NCBI RefSeq assembly: GCF_021605415.1
Contig: NZ_WKEQ01000018.1
Location: 36,416-100,415 of the forward strand
Source: Pseudomonas syringae
GTDB taxonomy: Bacteria; Pseudomonadota; Gammaproteobacteria; Pseudomonadales; Pseudomonadaceae
DNA: 64,000 nt
Reading direction: 5' to 3'
Shown: one piece after another, positions 44,941-54,604 of the stretch
Layout: each line of letters begins with the position of its first letter
Position numbering within the stretch: position 1 is the stretch's first letter
Program-made: the position numbers and the translations under genes
The notes under the pieces: model-generated
What the model was told of the DNA's origin: nothing
Databases searched by the model: none
Seen by the model: only the letters and a program-made list of their open reading frames with translations

Positions 44941-46284
44941 ATGCCGTTGCTCTTCAAACGTTCTCTGCTGCCCAAACTGCGCAGCTTTCCGCTGACCGCC
45001 GAGGCCGTGACCATTCTGTCCGGCGCCGCCGAGTTTCGTCGTTGCCTGCTGGAGAAGATCGCTCAGGCGACCCGGCGCATCTACATCGTCGCACTCTATC
45101 TGCAACAGGATGAGGCCGGTCAGGAAATTCTCGATGCCTTGCACGCCGCCAAACTGGCGCGGCCGGAGCTGGAAGTGGTCGTGGTGGTCGACTGGCTGCG
45201 CGCCCAGCGCGGGTTGATCGGCGCCGGCAAGCAACCGGGCAACTCGGCCTGGTATCAGGAGATGACGCGCACCCACCAGAGCGAAGTGCCTGTCTACGGC
45301 GTGCCGGTGCAGACTCGTGAGTTGTTCGGCGTGCTGCATTTGAAAGGTTTCGTGATTGACGACAGTGTCATCTACAGCGGCGCGAGTCTGAACAATGTGT
45401 ACCTGCACAAGTTCGACAAGTACCGTTTCGACCGCTATCACGTGCTGAACAACCGCGACCTTGCCGATTCCATGCACCATCTGGTCAAGCATGGCCTGAC
45501 CGAATCGAAAGCGGTGCATCGCCTTGACCTGCCGAATCTGCCGACCACCCGCAGCCTGCGCAATGACATCGGCGACCTGCGCAGCCGCCTCAAATACGCG
45601 ACTTACGACACCAGCGCCGGCAGCACGGCGCGCGATGGTCTGTCGGTTGCGCCGTTGCTCGGCGTCGGCAAGAACAACCCGCTGAACCGCGCGATTCTCG
45701 AACTGATCGCCAGCGCCAAGCAGCAACTGACCATCTGTACGCCGTACTTCAACCTCCCCCTGGGAGTCATCCGCGAGGTCAACCGCGCGCTGGCCCGTGG
45801 TGTGAAGATTGACATCGTGGTCGGCGACAAGACGGCCAACGATTTTTACATTCCCCCGAGCGAGCCGTTCAAGGTCATCGCAGCGTTGCCCTACCTGTAC
45901 GAGATCAGCCTGCGCCGCTTCGCCAAGCGTCATCAGCGCAACATCGACAGCGGCCAGTTGAACCTGCACCTCTGGCGTGACGGCGACAACACCTATCACC
46001 TCAAGGGCATGTGGGTCGATCAGCGTTACACGTTGCTGACCGGCAACAACCTCAACCCGCGTGCGTTCCGGCTTGACCTGGAAAATGCGTTGCTGATGGA
46101 TGACCCGAAAGGGGAATGGCTGGCGCCCCGTCAGCGCGAACTGGACGAGATTTTTGTCCATACTCGGCGGATCGAGAGTTTCCAGGATCTGGAAACCCTG
46201 CCGGATTACCCGGCCGGGGTGGCCAAGTTTCTCAAACGTGTGAGCCGGGTGCGGATCGAGCGGTTGCTGTACAGGATTTTGTAA
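44941..46284 (+). CDS. pssA: CDP-diacylglycerol-serine O-phosphatidyltransferase
   Basis: The 447-residue enzyme of the phospholipase D superfamily makes phosphatidylserine, the precursor of phosphatidylethanolamine, on the inner face of the membrane. Two HKD-type motifs are present: HLKGFVIDDSVIYSGASLN (about 137) and HLKGMWVDQRYTLLTGNNLN (about 350). The length matches E. coli PssA (451). It has no transmembrane span, as expected for the peripheral gammaproteobacterial type. The ribosome site is weak (GAG). The gene is monocistronic. Confidence 0.95.
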   Translation: MPLLFKRSLLPKLRSFPLTAEAVTILSGAAEFRRCLLEKIAQATRRIYIVALYLQQDEAGQEILDALHAAKLARPELEVVVVVDWLRAQRGLIGAGKQPGNSAWYQEMTRTHQSEVPVYGVPVQTRELFGVLHLKGFVIDDSVIYSGASLNNVYLHKFDKYRFDRYHVLNNRDLADSMHHLVKHGLTESKAVHRLDLPNLPTTRSLRNDIGDLRSRLKYATYDTSAGSTARDGLSVAPLLGVGKNNPLNRAILELIASAKQQLTICTPYFNLPLGVIREVNRALARGVKIDIVVGDKTANDFYIPPSEPFKVIAALPYLYEISLRRFAKRHQRNIDSGQLNLHLWRDGDNTYHLKGMWVDQRYTLLTGNNLNPRAFRLDLENALLMDDPKGEWLAPRQRELDEIFVHTRRIESFQDLETLPDYPAGVAKFLKRVSRVRIERLLYRIL

Positions 46285-46318
46285 GCAGATCCGGAATTAG
46301 CGTTGCAGGTGCTGACGT

Positions 46319-46416
46319 CTTCGCGGGCAAGCCCGGCTCCCACAGGTTTGTTGGTGTAACACAGCATTTGTGGACAAACCAAATCCCTGTGGGAGCCGGG
46401 CTTGCCCGCGATGAGG
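46319..46416. repeat. REP inverted doublet
   Basis: TCTTCGCGGGCAAGCCCGGC plus TCCCACAGG and CCTGTGGGAGCCGGGCTTGC plus CCGCGATGAGG are near-perfect inverted arms about 40 bp apart. The element lies between the convergent ends of pssA and the iron operon and may end both transcripts. Confidence 0.85.
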
Positions 46417-46437
46417 CCGTGCCAGACGCTAAAGCAG

Positions 46438-47262
46438 TCAGTTCAGACCCAGTTTCCCACGCAACGTGGAAAGGTCTTCAGCCAGTGTATTCACCGGCCC
46501 GACCAGCATTTTTCGGTCGCTGTCCTTGACCTTGTCATAGGTCTGGAAACCACCATCCCTGGTTTTGTACTTCGCGAGAATCTTGTTCACCGTGGCGAAG
46601 TTCTTGTCGACTTTGGCGATGAACGTCGCGTCCTGCTTCTCGATCTGCGGACGGAACAAATCGACGATTTTCTTCGCGCCGTCGATGTTGCCCTGGAAGT
46701 CATACAGGTCGGTGTGACTGTAACGGTCTTCTTCGCCGGAAATCTTCGTGGCGGCGACTTCTTCCAGCAGCGCAGCGGCGCCGCCGACGACTTTTTCCGG
46801 GGGGAAGGTCAGGCCAGCCACACGGGTCTGCAAGTCCTTCACGTCCTTGTTCAAACCATCAGCCAATTCAGTCAGGCCCTGGGTGCTTTTTTCCGAGAAC
46901 AGCGAATATTCGAGACGGTGGAAACCGGTGAAGTCTTCGGCGGCGACCCCTTTTTCGTGGTCGTCAACGCGCGAATCGATGGACGCATCGAGGTCACTGA
47001 ACAGCTCGGCGATCGGTTCGATCGACTCGTAGTAAACCCGGGTCGGCGCATACAGTTTTTGCGCGGTGGCCAAGTCGCCTTTTTTCACTGCGTCGGTGAA
47101 CTGCTGGGTGTGGCTGGCCAATTCGTCCAATTGTTCGGTGACGTAGATTTTGTAATCCGAGATCGGCCCCACCAGCTCCAGCGGAGCGGTCGCCGCGAAG
47201 GCCGACAGCGGAGTGTTGAGCAAGCCAAGGGTCAGCAGTAACGCGAGGGGTGACTTCTTCAT
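46438..47262 (-). CDS. EfeM-like periplasmic M75 (imelysin) protein
   Basis: The 274-residue precursor has a signal peptide (MKKSPLALLLTLGLLNTPLSAFA) and one imelysin/M75 domain (LVGPISDYKIYVTEQLDELASHTQQF …). The metal-type motif GFHRLE and the EEDRYSHTDL stretch are present. It lacks the cupredoxin half found in full EfeO, so it corresponds to the EfeM form. It is the fourth gene of the efe operon and probably binds iron for the EfeU permease. ATG 47262 gives a proper signal peptide; ATG 47289, which overlaps the efeB stop as ATGA, is an alternative start. Confidence 0.88.
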   Translation of the reverse strand: MKKSPLALLLTLGLLNTPLSAFAATAPLELVGPISDYKIYVTEQLDELASHTQQFTDAVKKGDLATAQKLYAPTRVYYESIEPIAELFSDLDASIDSRVDDHEKGVAAEDFTGFHRLEYSLFSEKSTQGLTELADGLNKDVKDLQTRVAGLTFPPEKVVGGAAALLEEVAATKISGEEDRYSHTDLYDFQGNIDGAKKIVDLFRPQIEKQDATFIAKVDKNFATVNKILAKYKTRDGGFQTYDKVKDSDRKMLVGPVNTLAEDLSTLRGKLGLN

Positions 47263-47285
47263 GGGACGGTTCCGTGTTGGGGTGG

Positions 47286-48584
47286 TCATGCGGTTTTTGT
47301 CGGTTGTGTGGCATCGAGCAGCGAGCGGCCGATGAAGTCCTGGTCGCCTTTCACACCGGGCAGAGTGAAGAAGTAACCGCCGCCGGTCGGCTTGAGGTAT
47401 TCCTCCAGCGGTTCGCCGTTGAGGCGGGTCTGCACGGTGATAAAACCTTTTTCCAGATCGGCCTGGTAACAGATGAACAGCAGGCCCATGTCGAGCTGGC
47501 CGTTCTTGTTCACGCCGTTGGAGTAGTTGAACGGCCGGCGCAGGATCAGATTGGCCTGGCTCTCGGCGGTACGCGGGTTGGCCAGACGGATGTGTGCGTC
47601 GAGCTTGGTGATTTTGCCGTGAGGATCTTTGCTGTAATCCGGAACCTCGGTTTCATGACTGCCGCCGATGGGCGCGCCAGTGGTTTTGGCCCGGCCGAAG
47701 ATGCTTTCCTGTTCCTGCAAGGGTGTGCGATCCCAGCGCTCGACGAAGTTGCGGATGATCCGCACCGCTTGGTAGCTGCCATTGGCCGCCCAGGCCGGTT
47801 CGTCGCTGCCTGGTTGCACCCAGATCAGGCGATCCATGGCCTTGGCATCGTTGGAATCCGGGTTGGCCGAGCCATCCCGAAAACCGAGAAAGTTACGCGC
47901 GCTTTGTGCCGGTTCGCCAGGTTTGAGCGGCGCTTGCGGCGGCACGCTGCCTTCCTGCTTCCAGCGCACCAGCAACAAGTCCGGTAGGTTCTTCACGATG
48001 TCACGCAGGGCGTGGATGTTGGTATCAGCGGTGTTGGCGCAAAATTGCAGCGTCAGGTCGCCGTGGCAACAGTCGGGCTCCAGCGCATCGTTGGGAAAAC
48101 CGACCATGCGCACCAGACGCTTGGGTTTCGCCGCTTCGAGGCCAAAGCGCTCGTCGAACAGCGATTCACCCACCGACACAGTGATGGTCAGGTTATCCGG
48201 CGTCACCACCGGGCCGAGGATGCCGGAATCCGGCGGTGGCAGTTTCGGATCGATCTGCGCCACCGGGCCGCCGTGCATCAGGAAAGCGATGCGCTCGTTG
48301 AGGGTGCGGAACAGCCGCTCCAGATCGTCGCGATCACTCGCCAATACGTCGAATGCGACCAGCATGCCGGCCGCCGGGCGCGGTGTGACGATGCCGCTCT
48401 GATGCACACCGTAAAAGTCGTGACGGTCTTCGGTTTTCTCGCTGCTGGGTGCCTCAGTGACCTGCGCCGGCGCCGCCGCCATTGCCGGGCAGCTCAAGGC
48501 TGAACCGGCCAGTGCGACGCCCGCGGCGCCCATGCCCATCAAGACGCGGCGGCGTTGCAAATTGAAGTGTTCTGAATCGTTCAT
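47286..48584 (-). CDS. efeB: Tat-exported Dyp-type haem peroxidase of the ferrous iron system
   Basis: The 432-residue precursor has a twin-arginine signal ([21 protein letters not shown]), so it is folded in the cytoplasm and exported. The Dyp motif GFRDGSANP carries the catalytic Asp, and the haem His is in [10 protein letters not shown]. The C-terminal [21 protein letters not shown] is typical of EfeB. The enzyme oxidises ferrous iron or peroxidises haem-like substrates next to the permease. It lies 17 bp after efeO. Confidence 0.94.
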   Translation of the reverse strand: MNDSEHFNLQRRRVLMGMGAAGVALAGSALSCPAMAAAPAQVTEAPSSEKTEDRHDFYGVHQSGIVTPRPAAGMLVAFDVLASDRDDLERLFRTLNERIAFLMHGGPVAQIDPKLPPPDSGILGPVVTPDNLTITVSVGESLFDERFGLEAAKPKRLVRMVGFPNDALEPDCCHGDLTLQFCANTADTNIHALRDIVKNLPDLLLVRWKQEGSVPPQAPLKPGEPAQSARNFLGFRDGSANPDSNDAKAMDRLIWVQPGSDEPAWAANGSYQAVRIIRNFVERWDRTPLQEQESIFGRAKTTGAPIGGSHETEVPDYSKDPHGKITKLDAHIRLANPRTAESQANLILRRPFNYSNGVNKNGQLDMGLLFICYQADLEKGFITVQTRLNGEPLEEYLKPTGGGYFFTLPGVKGDQDFIGRSLLDATQPTKTA

Positions 48585-48601
48585 TGGTCGTCGTCTTCTG
48601 C

Positions 48602-49801
48602 TTACAGGCCGGAAAGGCCAAGGGCGGGATCGATCCCATCAAGTGCATTGGCCAGCGCCTTGGCCTTGTCGGCGATCTGCTTGCGCTGCTCGTCGCTGAC
48701 GCTGTCGTAACTGGCGTAGTCGTCCTTGACCTTGAAACCGTTGAGTAGCGTGTCGAAATCAGCCAAAGCGCTGTCGATCTTCGGCAGCAGGTTGGCGGCG
48801 GATTTGCTCAACAGCGGCCGCAGCAAGTCGACCACTTTGTGGCTCGTCGCAAGGTTTGCGGCGAAACCGTTGAGGTCGGTGTGGCTGTAGCGTTCCTCTT
48901 CGCCGCTGGCGGCGCGCACGTCGGCGAGCGTGTTGAGGTTGCGCACGACGATGCTCACCAGTTGCTCCGGCGGCAGGGGTTGCGCCAACAATTGCTGCTT
49001 GAGCGTGGTGACATCGGCGAGCAAGCGCTGATCCACTGGCGTCAGGTCGACCAGCTTGCGTTGCTGGAACAGCGCGTATTCGACGCGGTGAAAGCCGACG
49101 AACGCCGGATCCTGCTCGCGTTTTTCGAAATAATCGGCGCGGGCATTGATGCTGTTGTCCAGTTCCGCCAGTCGTTGCGCGGCCGGGGCCAGTCGCTGAT
49201 ACGCGGCACGGGCCGGCAGGTAGAGCGCTTGCGCCTGGCTCAAGTCGCCGCTTTCGATGGCTTGATTCAGCGCAGTCACCGCTTTGATCAGCGCGCTGCC
49301 CTGGCTCGCCAAGTACACACGGAACTCGGACAACGGCCCGACAAACGCGACCATCGACGGTTTGGCCTTGGCGGCGGCATCGGATGCCGCGGTCGGCGTG
49401 ACGTGCAGGGTGCCGCGCGGATTGCTCAGCAGGCCGCAAGTGATGACGTAATCGCCCGGTTGCAGGTTGGCGTTAATCACTTGGCTTAGGCCTGGCGCGA
49501 TGTTTTCGCGCTCTTCGACGACCAGCACGCCGTCGAGGATTTCCCATTCCACGGCGCGGTCGGAACGGTTGACGATGCGGAAACTCGCGCGTCCGGCCGG
49601 CACCGTTAGCGCATTCGGCTCGCAACTGTGCGGGTGAATGTTGACGACGACTTCGTCATGGTTGTGCTGACGCTTGGCGGCGGCCATTTTCGAGGCGTAG
49701 TAGAAGAGGCCACCGGCGGCGATCATTACGATCACCGAACCGGCCAGCGCCCAGCGCAACGCACGGGCAGGTGGAGCCTGGGGTGGTAGAGGCTTTGACA
49801 T
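48602..49801 (-). CDS. efeO: Iron-uptake protein with cupredoxin and M75 domains
   Basis: The 399-residue protein has an N-terminal membrane anchor ([22 protein letters not shown]). A cupredoxin-like domain follows ([22 protein letters not shown] … [21 protein letters not shown] … [15 protein letters not shown]), then an imelysin/M75 domain with [10 protein letters not shown] and [10 protein letters not shown]. It captures and possibly oxidises iron for EfeU. ATG 49801 is preferred because AAGGG lies 7 bp upstream; the frame stays open further upstream but overlaps efeU. It starts 8 bp after the efeU stop. Confidence 0.93.
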   Translation of the reverse strand: MSKPLPPQAPPARALRWALAGSVIVMIAAGGLFYYASKMAAAKRQHNHDEVVVNIHPHSCEPNALTVPAGRASFRIVNRSDRAVEWEILDGVLVVEERENIAPGLSQVINANLQPGDYVITCGLLSNPRGTLHVTPTAASDAAAKAKPSMVAFVGPLSEFRVYLASQGSALIKAVTALNQAIESGDLSQAQALYLPARAAYQRLAPAAQRLAELDNSINARADYFEKREQDPAFVGFHRVEYALFQQRKLVDLTPVDQRLLADVTTLKQQLLAQPLPPEQLVSIVVRNLNTLADVRAASGEEERYSHTDLNGFAANLATSHKVVDLLRPLLSKSAANLLPKIDSALADFDTLLNGFKVKDDYASYDSVSDEQRKQIADKAKALANALDGIDPALGLSGL

Positions 49802-49809
49802 GAGCGCCC

Positions 49810-50640
49810 TTATTGGCAGGAAACGGAAGACGATTGCGCGGGCGCGGGGAGGAAGAACATCACCAGCGCCACCACCAGGTAAATCAGATACGCGCCGAGG
49901 GTGCTGACGGTTGGTCCATCCTGATAGCCGAACATGCCGGCCAGCACCGAGCCCAATGGGCCGTCCATCGGCAGCGTTGCGCTGAAATCGAAGAGCACTG
50001 TTTGCAGGTGATTCCACACCCCGGCTTCATGCAGCGCCTGCACCGAGTTGGCCAGAATCCCCGCAGCAACCACCAGAATGAACAGCCCGGTCCAGCGGAA
50101 AAACGCCGACAGATTCAGGCGCATGCTGCCGGTGTAGATGAGAACACCGACGATGATTGCCAGCGCCAGGCCGAGCAGGGCGCCAATCGGCGCGCCATAG
50201 CCTTCGCTTTGCTGGAATACCGCGAGCAGGAAGAACACGGTTTCCAGGCCTTCACGGGCAACGGCGAAAAACACCATGGCGATCAGCGCGATGACCTGGT
50301 GTTTCGAAGTGGTCAACGCGTGATCGAGTGAAGCCTGCAGGGAATGCTTGATCGAACGCGCCACTTTGCGCATCCAGAACACCATGGAACTGAGAATGCC
50401 TACCGCGACCAGGCCGACTACGCCTTCGAACAGCTCCTGCTGCTTTTGCGGAAATTCGGCACTGACCAGTTCAAGACCACCGCCCACCAGCAATGCCAGT
50501 GCGGCGGCGAGAAAAACGCCGATCCATACCGCCGGCAACCACTGGCCACGACCGGTCTGCTGCAAGTAACTGGCAATGATGCCGACGATCAGCGCGGCTT
50601 CAATGCCTTCGCGCAGCATGATGAGAAAGGGGACAAGCAT
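49810..50640 (-). CDS. efeU: Ferrous iron permease (FTR1 family)
   Basis: The 276-residue membrane protein has seven hydrophobic spans. Two REGxE iron-passage motifs are present (MLREGIEAALIVGI near the start and AREGLETVFFLL near residue 125). It is the channel of the EfeUOB low-pH or aerobic ferrous iron system. It is the first gene of the four-gene operon and has a Fur-type box about 45-60 bp upstream, so iron limitation should induce it. Confidence 0.94.
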   Translation of the reverse strand: MLVPFLIMLREGIEAALIVGIIASYLQQTGRGQWLPAVWIGVFLAAALALLVGGGLELVSAEFPQKQQELFEGVVGLVAVGILSSMVFWMRKVARSIKHSLQASLDHALTTSKHQVIALIAMVFFAVAREGLETVFFLLAVFQQSEGYGAPIGALLGLALAIIVGVLIYTGSMRLNLSAFFRWTGLFILVVAAGILANSVQALHEAGVWNHLQTVLFDFSATLPMDGPLGSVLAGMFGYQDGPTVSTLGAYLIYLVVALVMFFLPAPAQSSSVSCQ

Positions 50641-50681
50641 CGGACACCGATCAGCAACTGAATTGGGTTACAAGTTGTAAC

Positions 50682-50700
50682 ATAATGAAAGTCATTCTCA
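50682..50700 (-). promoter_or_regulatory. Fur box upstream of efeU
   Basis: On the minus strand GAGAATGACTTTCATTATG agrees with the Fur consensus GATAATGATAATCATTATC at 14 of 19 positions. It is placed 42-60 bp before the efeU start codon. Confidence 0.75.
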
Positions 50701-50788
50701 AATGGTGATGGTTGCCATTTAGCTGAACGTAAGCTGAACGAGGTTTCATGTCGGGTCGCCAGCATTCTCGCGACAAACCTGCACAAAT

Positions 50789-50882
50789 CCCTGTAGGAGC
50801 GAGCCTGTTCGCGATGGTGGTGTATCAGCCTGTGTAGATATTGCTGATCGGACGCGTTCGCGAGCAGGCTCGCTCCTACAGG
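50789..50882. repeat. REP inverted doublet
   Basis: CCTGTAGGAGCGAGCCTGTTCGCGA and its inverted partner TTCGCGAGCAGGCTCGCTCCTACAGG are separated by about 40 bp. It lies between the efe promoter and the AraC gene, which point away from each other. Confidence 0.88.
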
Positions 50883-50950
50883 TTGTGTGTTGTATGCAGG
50901 GTGCTGCGTTAAGATGCCGGGCATTCAATAAACAGGGTTCGCCGCGCTCC

Positions 50951-51982
50951 ATGTCGGAAAAAGACACCATCGCCATCCAACTGGTGCGTGAAGCGCTGTT
51001 GCAGAGTTGTGCGCCGGGCGCGGCCACCGAAGAGGTCTTGCGCAAGGTCGGCATTGATCCGGCGATGTTGCAGGCCGAGCAAGGTCGCGTCCCCGCCTCG
51101 AACTACGCACGGCTCTGGCGTCTGCTGGCCCGGCGTGGCGATGACGAATTTTTCGGCATGGATTCGCGCAAGCTCAAGTCCGGCAGCCTGGAATTCCTTT
51201 GCCGCAGTGCCATGGCCCAGCCAACATTGGCTGCCGGGCTCAGCACCGGGCTGACCTTTCTGTCGCTGATGCTCGAACGTCTGCCCGCGCAACTGGTGCA
51301 TCAACAAAGCCTGGCGGAAATCGTCCTGCTTGAAGACGACCCGCAGCCACTCCGCGCGTTTACCTATTTCACCTACTGGATGATCGTTCACGGCGTCGCT
51401 TGCTGGCTGGCAGGGCGGCGCATTCCGATTCTCGCTATCGAGTTGCGCTGTCCGGCCCCGGATTTCTGTGACGACTACCGGGTGATGTTTTCGCAAAACC
51501 TGCGTTTCGACCGACCCCGCACGCGGATGATCTTTGCCGCCGATTGCCTCGAACTGCCGATCAAGCGCAGTGAGGGCGAACTGAAGCGTTTTCTGGCCCA
51601 TGCGCCGGCCAATATTTTGGTGAAGTATCGCGACCCTGAAAGCCTGGCGAGTCGAATCAAAAAGGATCTGCGCCAGTTGCCCGCCGAACAATGGCCGGAA
51701 ACCGAGGCGCTGGCGCAGCAGTTGTGCATGTCGGCCTCGACCCTGCGCCGGCGCCTGGCAGAAGAAGGACAGACCTGGCAGGGGCTCAAGGACAGCGTAC
51801 GCAAGGAATTGGCCATCACCTGGCTGGCGGAGCCTTCGATCAGCTTCGCGCAAATTGCCGAGCGGCTGGGATTTGCCGACACCAGTTCGTTCTACAAGGC
51901 ATTTCGAAAGTGGTCGGGTTCCAACCCCGGCCATTACCGCAGCCTGATCCTCAACGAATCATCCATCCCTCAGCCTCGTTGA
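50951..51982 (+). CDS. AraC-family regulator of the acyl-CoA catabolic cluster
   Basis: The 343-residue protein has an N-terminal arabinose-binding-like helical domain (QLVREALLQSCAPGAATEEVLRKVGIDPAMLQ … EFLCRSAMAQPTLAAGLSTG), the type common in OruR/ArgR-like regulators. A C-terminal AraC double HTH follows at about 240-335 (LAQQLCMSASTLRRRLAEEGQTWQGLKD, FAQIAERLGFADTSSFYKAFRKWSGSNPGHYR). It lies directly upstream of the acyl-CoA synthetase in the same direction, so it is the likely activator of that cluster. ATG 50951 is chosen by family similarity; no strong ribosome site is visible. Confidence 0.9.
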   Translation: MSEKDTIAIQLVREALLQSCAPGAATEEVLRKVGIDPAMLQAEQGRVPASNYARLWRLLARRGDDEFFGMDSRKLKSGSLEFLCRSAMAQPTLAAGLSTGLTFLSLMLERLPAQLVHQQSLAEIVLLEDDPQPLRAFTYFTYWMIVHGVACWLAGRRIPILAIELRCPAPDFCDDYRVMFSQNLRFDRPRTRMIFAADCLELPIKRSEGELKRFLAHAPANILVKYRDPESLASRIKKDLRQLPAEQWPETEALAQQLCMSASTLRRRLAEEGQTWQGLKDSVRKELAITWLAEPSISFAQIAERLGFADTSSFYKAFRKWSGSNPGHYRSLILNESSIPQPR

Positions 51983-51987
51983 CGAGA

Positions 51988-52014
51988 TCGTTCCCACGCT
52001 CTGCGTGGGAACGA
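51988..52014. repeat. Short palindromic repeat (GTTCCCACGC type)
   Basis: TCGTTCCCACGC-TCT-GCGTGGGAACGA is a perfect 12-bp hairpin. The same sequence recurs at 60499-60527 and in part at 57101-57127, so it is a dispersed element. It follows the AraC stop and may act as a terminator-like barrier. Confidence 0.8.
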
Positions 52015-52148
52015 GCAGGAATGGAGAATTGGCCAAACCGGTCATCCATCTTGATGGCTTTGGCCATTGCCGCATCCGCCGAGCGGAGCGAGTATCCCTG
52101 TGTTGTTAACGGTTCCCAGCCTAATAAAAACACAGAGGGATTCTGGCA

Positions 52149-53813
52149 ATGCGCGATTACTTGTCCGCTACCACACAGTTCAGCTATCAGCACACCGTCG
52201 AGGCCGCGCTCAGCGGTTCGCTCGACGCACTGAACGCCTGCGTCGAATGCTGCGACCGCCACGCTTTGCCCGGGCGCATCGCGCTGTTCTGGGAAGGCCG
52301 CGATGGCGCCAGCGCCACGTACACATTCAGCGACCTGCAAGACAAAGCCGCGCGCTTCGCCAATTTCCTGCTCGCCCAAGGCGTGCAAAAGGGCGACAAG
52401 GTCGCCGGCCTGCTGCCACGCAACATCGAATTGCTAATCACTGTGTTCGCCACTTGGCGCATCGGCGCGGTGTATCAACCGCTGTTCACCGCGTTCGGCC
52501 CCAAGGCGCTGGAGCACCGCCTGAACAGCTCCGGCGCCAAAGTCGTCGTCAGTGATGCGGTCAATCGCACCAAGCTGATTGACGTCGCAGACTGCCCAAC
52601 CGTGGTAACCGTCGGCGGCGCCAAAGGTCAGGGCATCGTCCGTGGCGATTACAGCTTCTGGGCTGAACTGGCCAACTACTCCAACGTCTGCGAACCGGTG
52701 CTGCTGACCGGCGAAGACCCGTTCCTGCTGATGTTCACCTCGGGCACCACCGGGCCGTCGAAAGCCTTGTCCGTGCCGCTGAAAGCCATCGTCGCTTTCC
52801 AGAATTACACCCGCGACGCGGTGGATCTGCGTCCGGAAGATTCATTCTGGAATGTCGCTGATCCTGGCTGGGCCTACGGCATTTATTTCGGCGTGACCGG
52901 GCCGTTGTCGATGGGCCACCCGATCACCTTTTACGATGGCCCGTTCACCCTTGAAAGCACCTGCCGGGTGATCAACAAGTACGGCATCACCAACCTCACC
53001 GGATCGCCCACGGCCTATCGTTTGCTGATCGCCGGCGGCGATGAGTTCGCCCAATCGATCAAGGGCAAGCTGCGCATCGTCAGCAGCGCTGGCGAGCCGC
53101 TCAACCCGGAAGTGATCCGCTGGTTCGCCGACAACCTCGGCGTGGTCATTCACGACCATTACGGCCAGACCGAACTGGGCATGGTGCTGTGCAACCATCA
53201 CGGTCTCGACCATCCGGTGCATTTGGGGGCCGCCGGTTTCGCCTCGCCGGGCCATCGCATCGTCGTGCTGGATGATCAGCACAACGAACTCGGTGTCGGC
53301 CAGCCGGGCATCCTCGCCATCGACCGTGCGCAATCACCGATGTGCTGGTTCGGCGGCTACGAGGGTGTGGTCACTAAAGCGTTCGTTGGCGATTACTACT
53401 TGAGCGGCGACACCGTGGAATGGAACCCGGACGGCAGCATCAGCTTTGTCGGTCGCAGCGACGACGTGATCACCACGTCCGGCTATCGCGTCGGCCCATT
53501 CGACGTCGAAAGCGCGTTGATCGAGCACCCGGCGGTGGTGGAAGCAGCGGTCGTCGGCAAGCCCGATCCGGAGCGCACCGAACTGGTCAAAGCCTTCGTC
53601 GTGCTTAACCCTCAATACCGTGCGGAGCCGGCGCTGGCCGAAGAATTGCGCCAACACGTGCGCAAACGTCTGGCCGCGCATTCGTACCCGCGTGAAATCG
53701 AATTCGTCAGCGAATTGCCCAAGACCCCGAGCGGCAAATTGCAGCGCTTTATCTTGCGCAACCAGGAAATCGCCAAGGCTCAAGAGGCCGCAGCGAAGAA
53801 CGTTTCAGCTTGA
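52149..53813 (+). CDS. Acyl-CoA synthetase (AMP-forming)
   Basis: The 554-residue ANL-superfamily ligase activates a short or branched carboxylic acid as an acyl-CoA through an acyl-AMP. The P-loop [13 protein letters not shown], the YGQTELGM motif, the [23 protein letters not shown] core and the catalytic C-terminal Lys in [10 protein letters not shown] are all present. It most resembles acetyl/propionyl-type CoA synthetases. It is the first of five plus-strand genes that together form a beta-oxidation route, arranged as in P. putida PP_2213-PP_2217 (from memory of that locus). Confidence 0.92.
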   Translation: MRDYLSATTQFSYQHTVEAALSGSLDALNACVECCDRHALPGRIALFWEGRDGASATYTFSDLQDKAARFANFLLAQGVQKGDKVAGLLPRNIELLITVFATWRIGAVYQPLFTAFGPKALEHRLNSSGAKVVVSDAVNRTKLIDVADCPTVVTVGGAKGQGIVRGDYSFWAELANYSNVCEPVLLTGEDPFLLMFTSGTTGPSKALSVPLKAIVAFQNYTRDAVDLRPEDSFWNVADPGWAYGIYFGVTGPLSMGHPITFYDGPFTLESTCRVINKYGITNLTGSPTAYRLLIAGGDEFAQSIKGKLRIVSSAGEPLNPEVIRWFADNLGVVIHDHYGQTELGMVLCNHHGLDHPVHLGAAGFASPGHRIVVLDDQHNELGVGQPGILAIDRAQSPMCWFGGYEGVVTKAFVGDYYLSGDTVEWNPDGSISFVGRSDDVITTSGYRVGPFDVESALIEHPAVVEAAVVGKPDPERTELVKAFVVLNPQYRAEPALAEELRQHVRKRLAAHSYPREIEFVSELPKTPSGKLQRFILRNQEIAKAQEAAAKNVSA

Positions 53814-53830
53814 ATCCAGGGAAAACCGTC

Positions 53831-54592
53831 ATGCAGATCGAAAATAAGGCTTTTATCGTCACAGGCGGCGCGTCCGGCCTCGGTGCCGCCACCGCTGAAT
53901 TGCTGGTGGCCGCCGGCGCCAAAGTGATGCTGATAGACATGAATGCCGAGGCCGTTGCCGCTCAGGCCGAGCGCCTAGGCGCGCAGAGCGTGGTGGCTGA
54001 CATCAGCAACGAAGCCGCCGCCGAGGCTGCCGTGCAAGCAGCGGTCGATGCCTTCGGCGGGCTCAATGGTCTGGTCAATTGCGCCGGTATCGTTCGTGGC
54101 GAGAAGATCCTCGGCAAGAATGGCCCGCACGCGCTGGGCAGTTTCGCTCAGGTGATCAACGTCAACCTGATCGGCAGCTTCAACATGCTGCGACTGGCCG
54201 CCGCAGCGATCGCCGAGAGCGAACCGAATGCCGACGGTGAACGCGGCGTGATCATCAATACCGCCTCGGTCGCCGCGTTCGACGGGCAGATCGGCCAGGC
54301 CGCATATGCCGCCTCCAAAGGCGCTATCGCCAGCCTGACCTTGCCAGCCGCCCGTGAACTGGCGCGTTTCGGCATCCGCGTGATGACCATCGCCCCAGGC
54401 ATTTTTGAAACGCCAATGATGGCCGGCATGACCCCGGAAGTTCGCGAGTCCCTGGCCGCTGGCGTGCCGTTCCCGCCGCGCTTGGGTAAACCCGCCGAGT
54501 ATGCCGCGCTGGTGCGACACATCATTGAAAACAGCATGCTCAATGGCGAGGTGATCCGTCTCGACGGCGCCTTGCGCATGGCCGCCAAGTAA
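53831..54592 (+). CDS. 3-hydroxyacyl-CoA dehydrogenase, SDR type (HSD10-like)
   Basis: The 253-residue short-chain dehydrogenase resembles HSD17B10, which oxidises 3-hydroxy-2-methylbutyryl-CoA and other short hydroxyacyl-CoAs with NAD. It has [13 protein letters not shown], the catalytic Ser in [23 protein letters not shown] with Tyr and Lys, and FETPMMAGM near the end. It starts 17 bp after the synthetase and 12 bp before the thiolase. ATG 53831 is chosen by comparison with the family. In P. putida the corresponding gene is called fadB2x. Confidence 0.92.
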   Translation: MQIENKAFIVTGGASGLGAATAELLVAAGAKVMLIDMNAEAVAAQAERLGAQSVVADISNEAAAEAAVQAAVDAFGGLNGLVNCAGIVRGEKILGKNGPHALGSFAQVINVNLIGSFNMLRLAAAAIAESEPNADGERGVIINTASVAAFDGQIGQAAYAASKGAIASLTLPAARELARFGIRVMTIAPGIFETPMMAGMTPEVRESLAAGVPFPPRLGKPAEYAALVRHIIENSMLNGEVIRLDGALRMAAK

Positions 54593-54604
54593 GGAGAAAT
54601 TGTC

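Noticed and set aside
44791..46161. Open frame of 456 codons on the minus strand
   Set aside because: It is antisense to pssA, whose HKD motifs are unmistakable.
50789..50882. Repeated palindromes considered as a CRISPR array
   Set aside because: Units are inverted, not directly repeated with regular spacers, and recur singly across the window. They fit REP elements.
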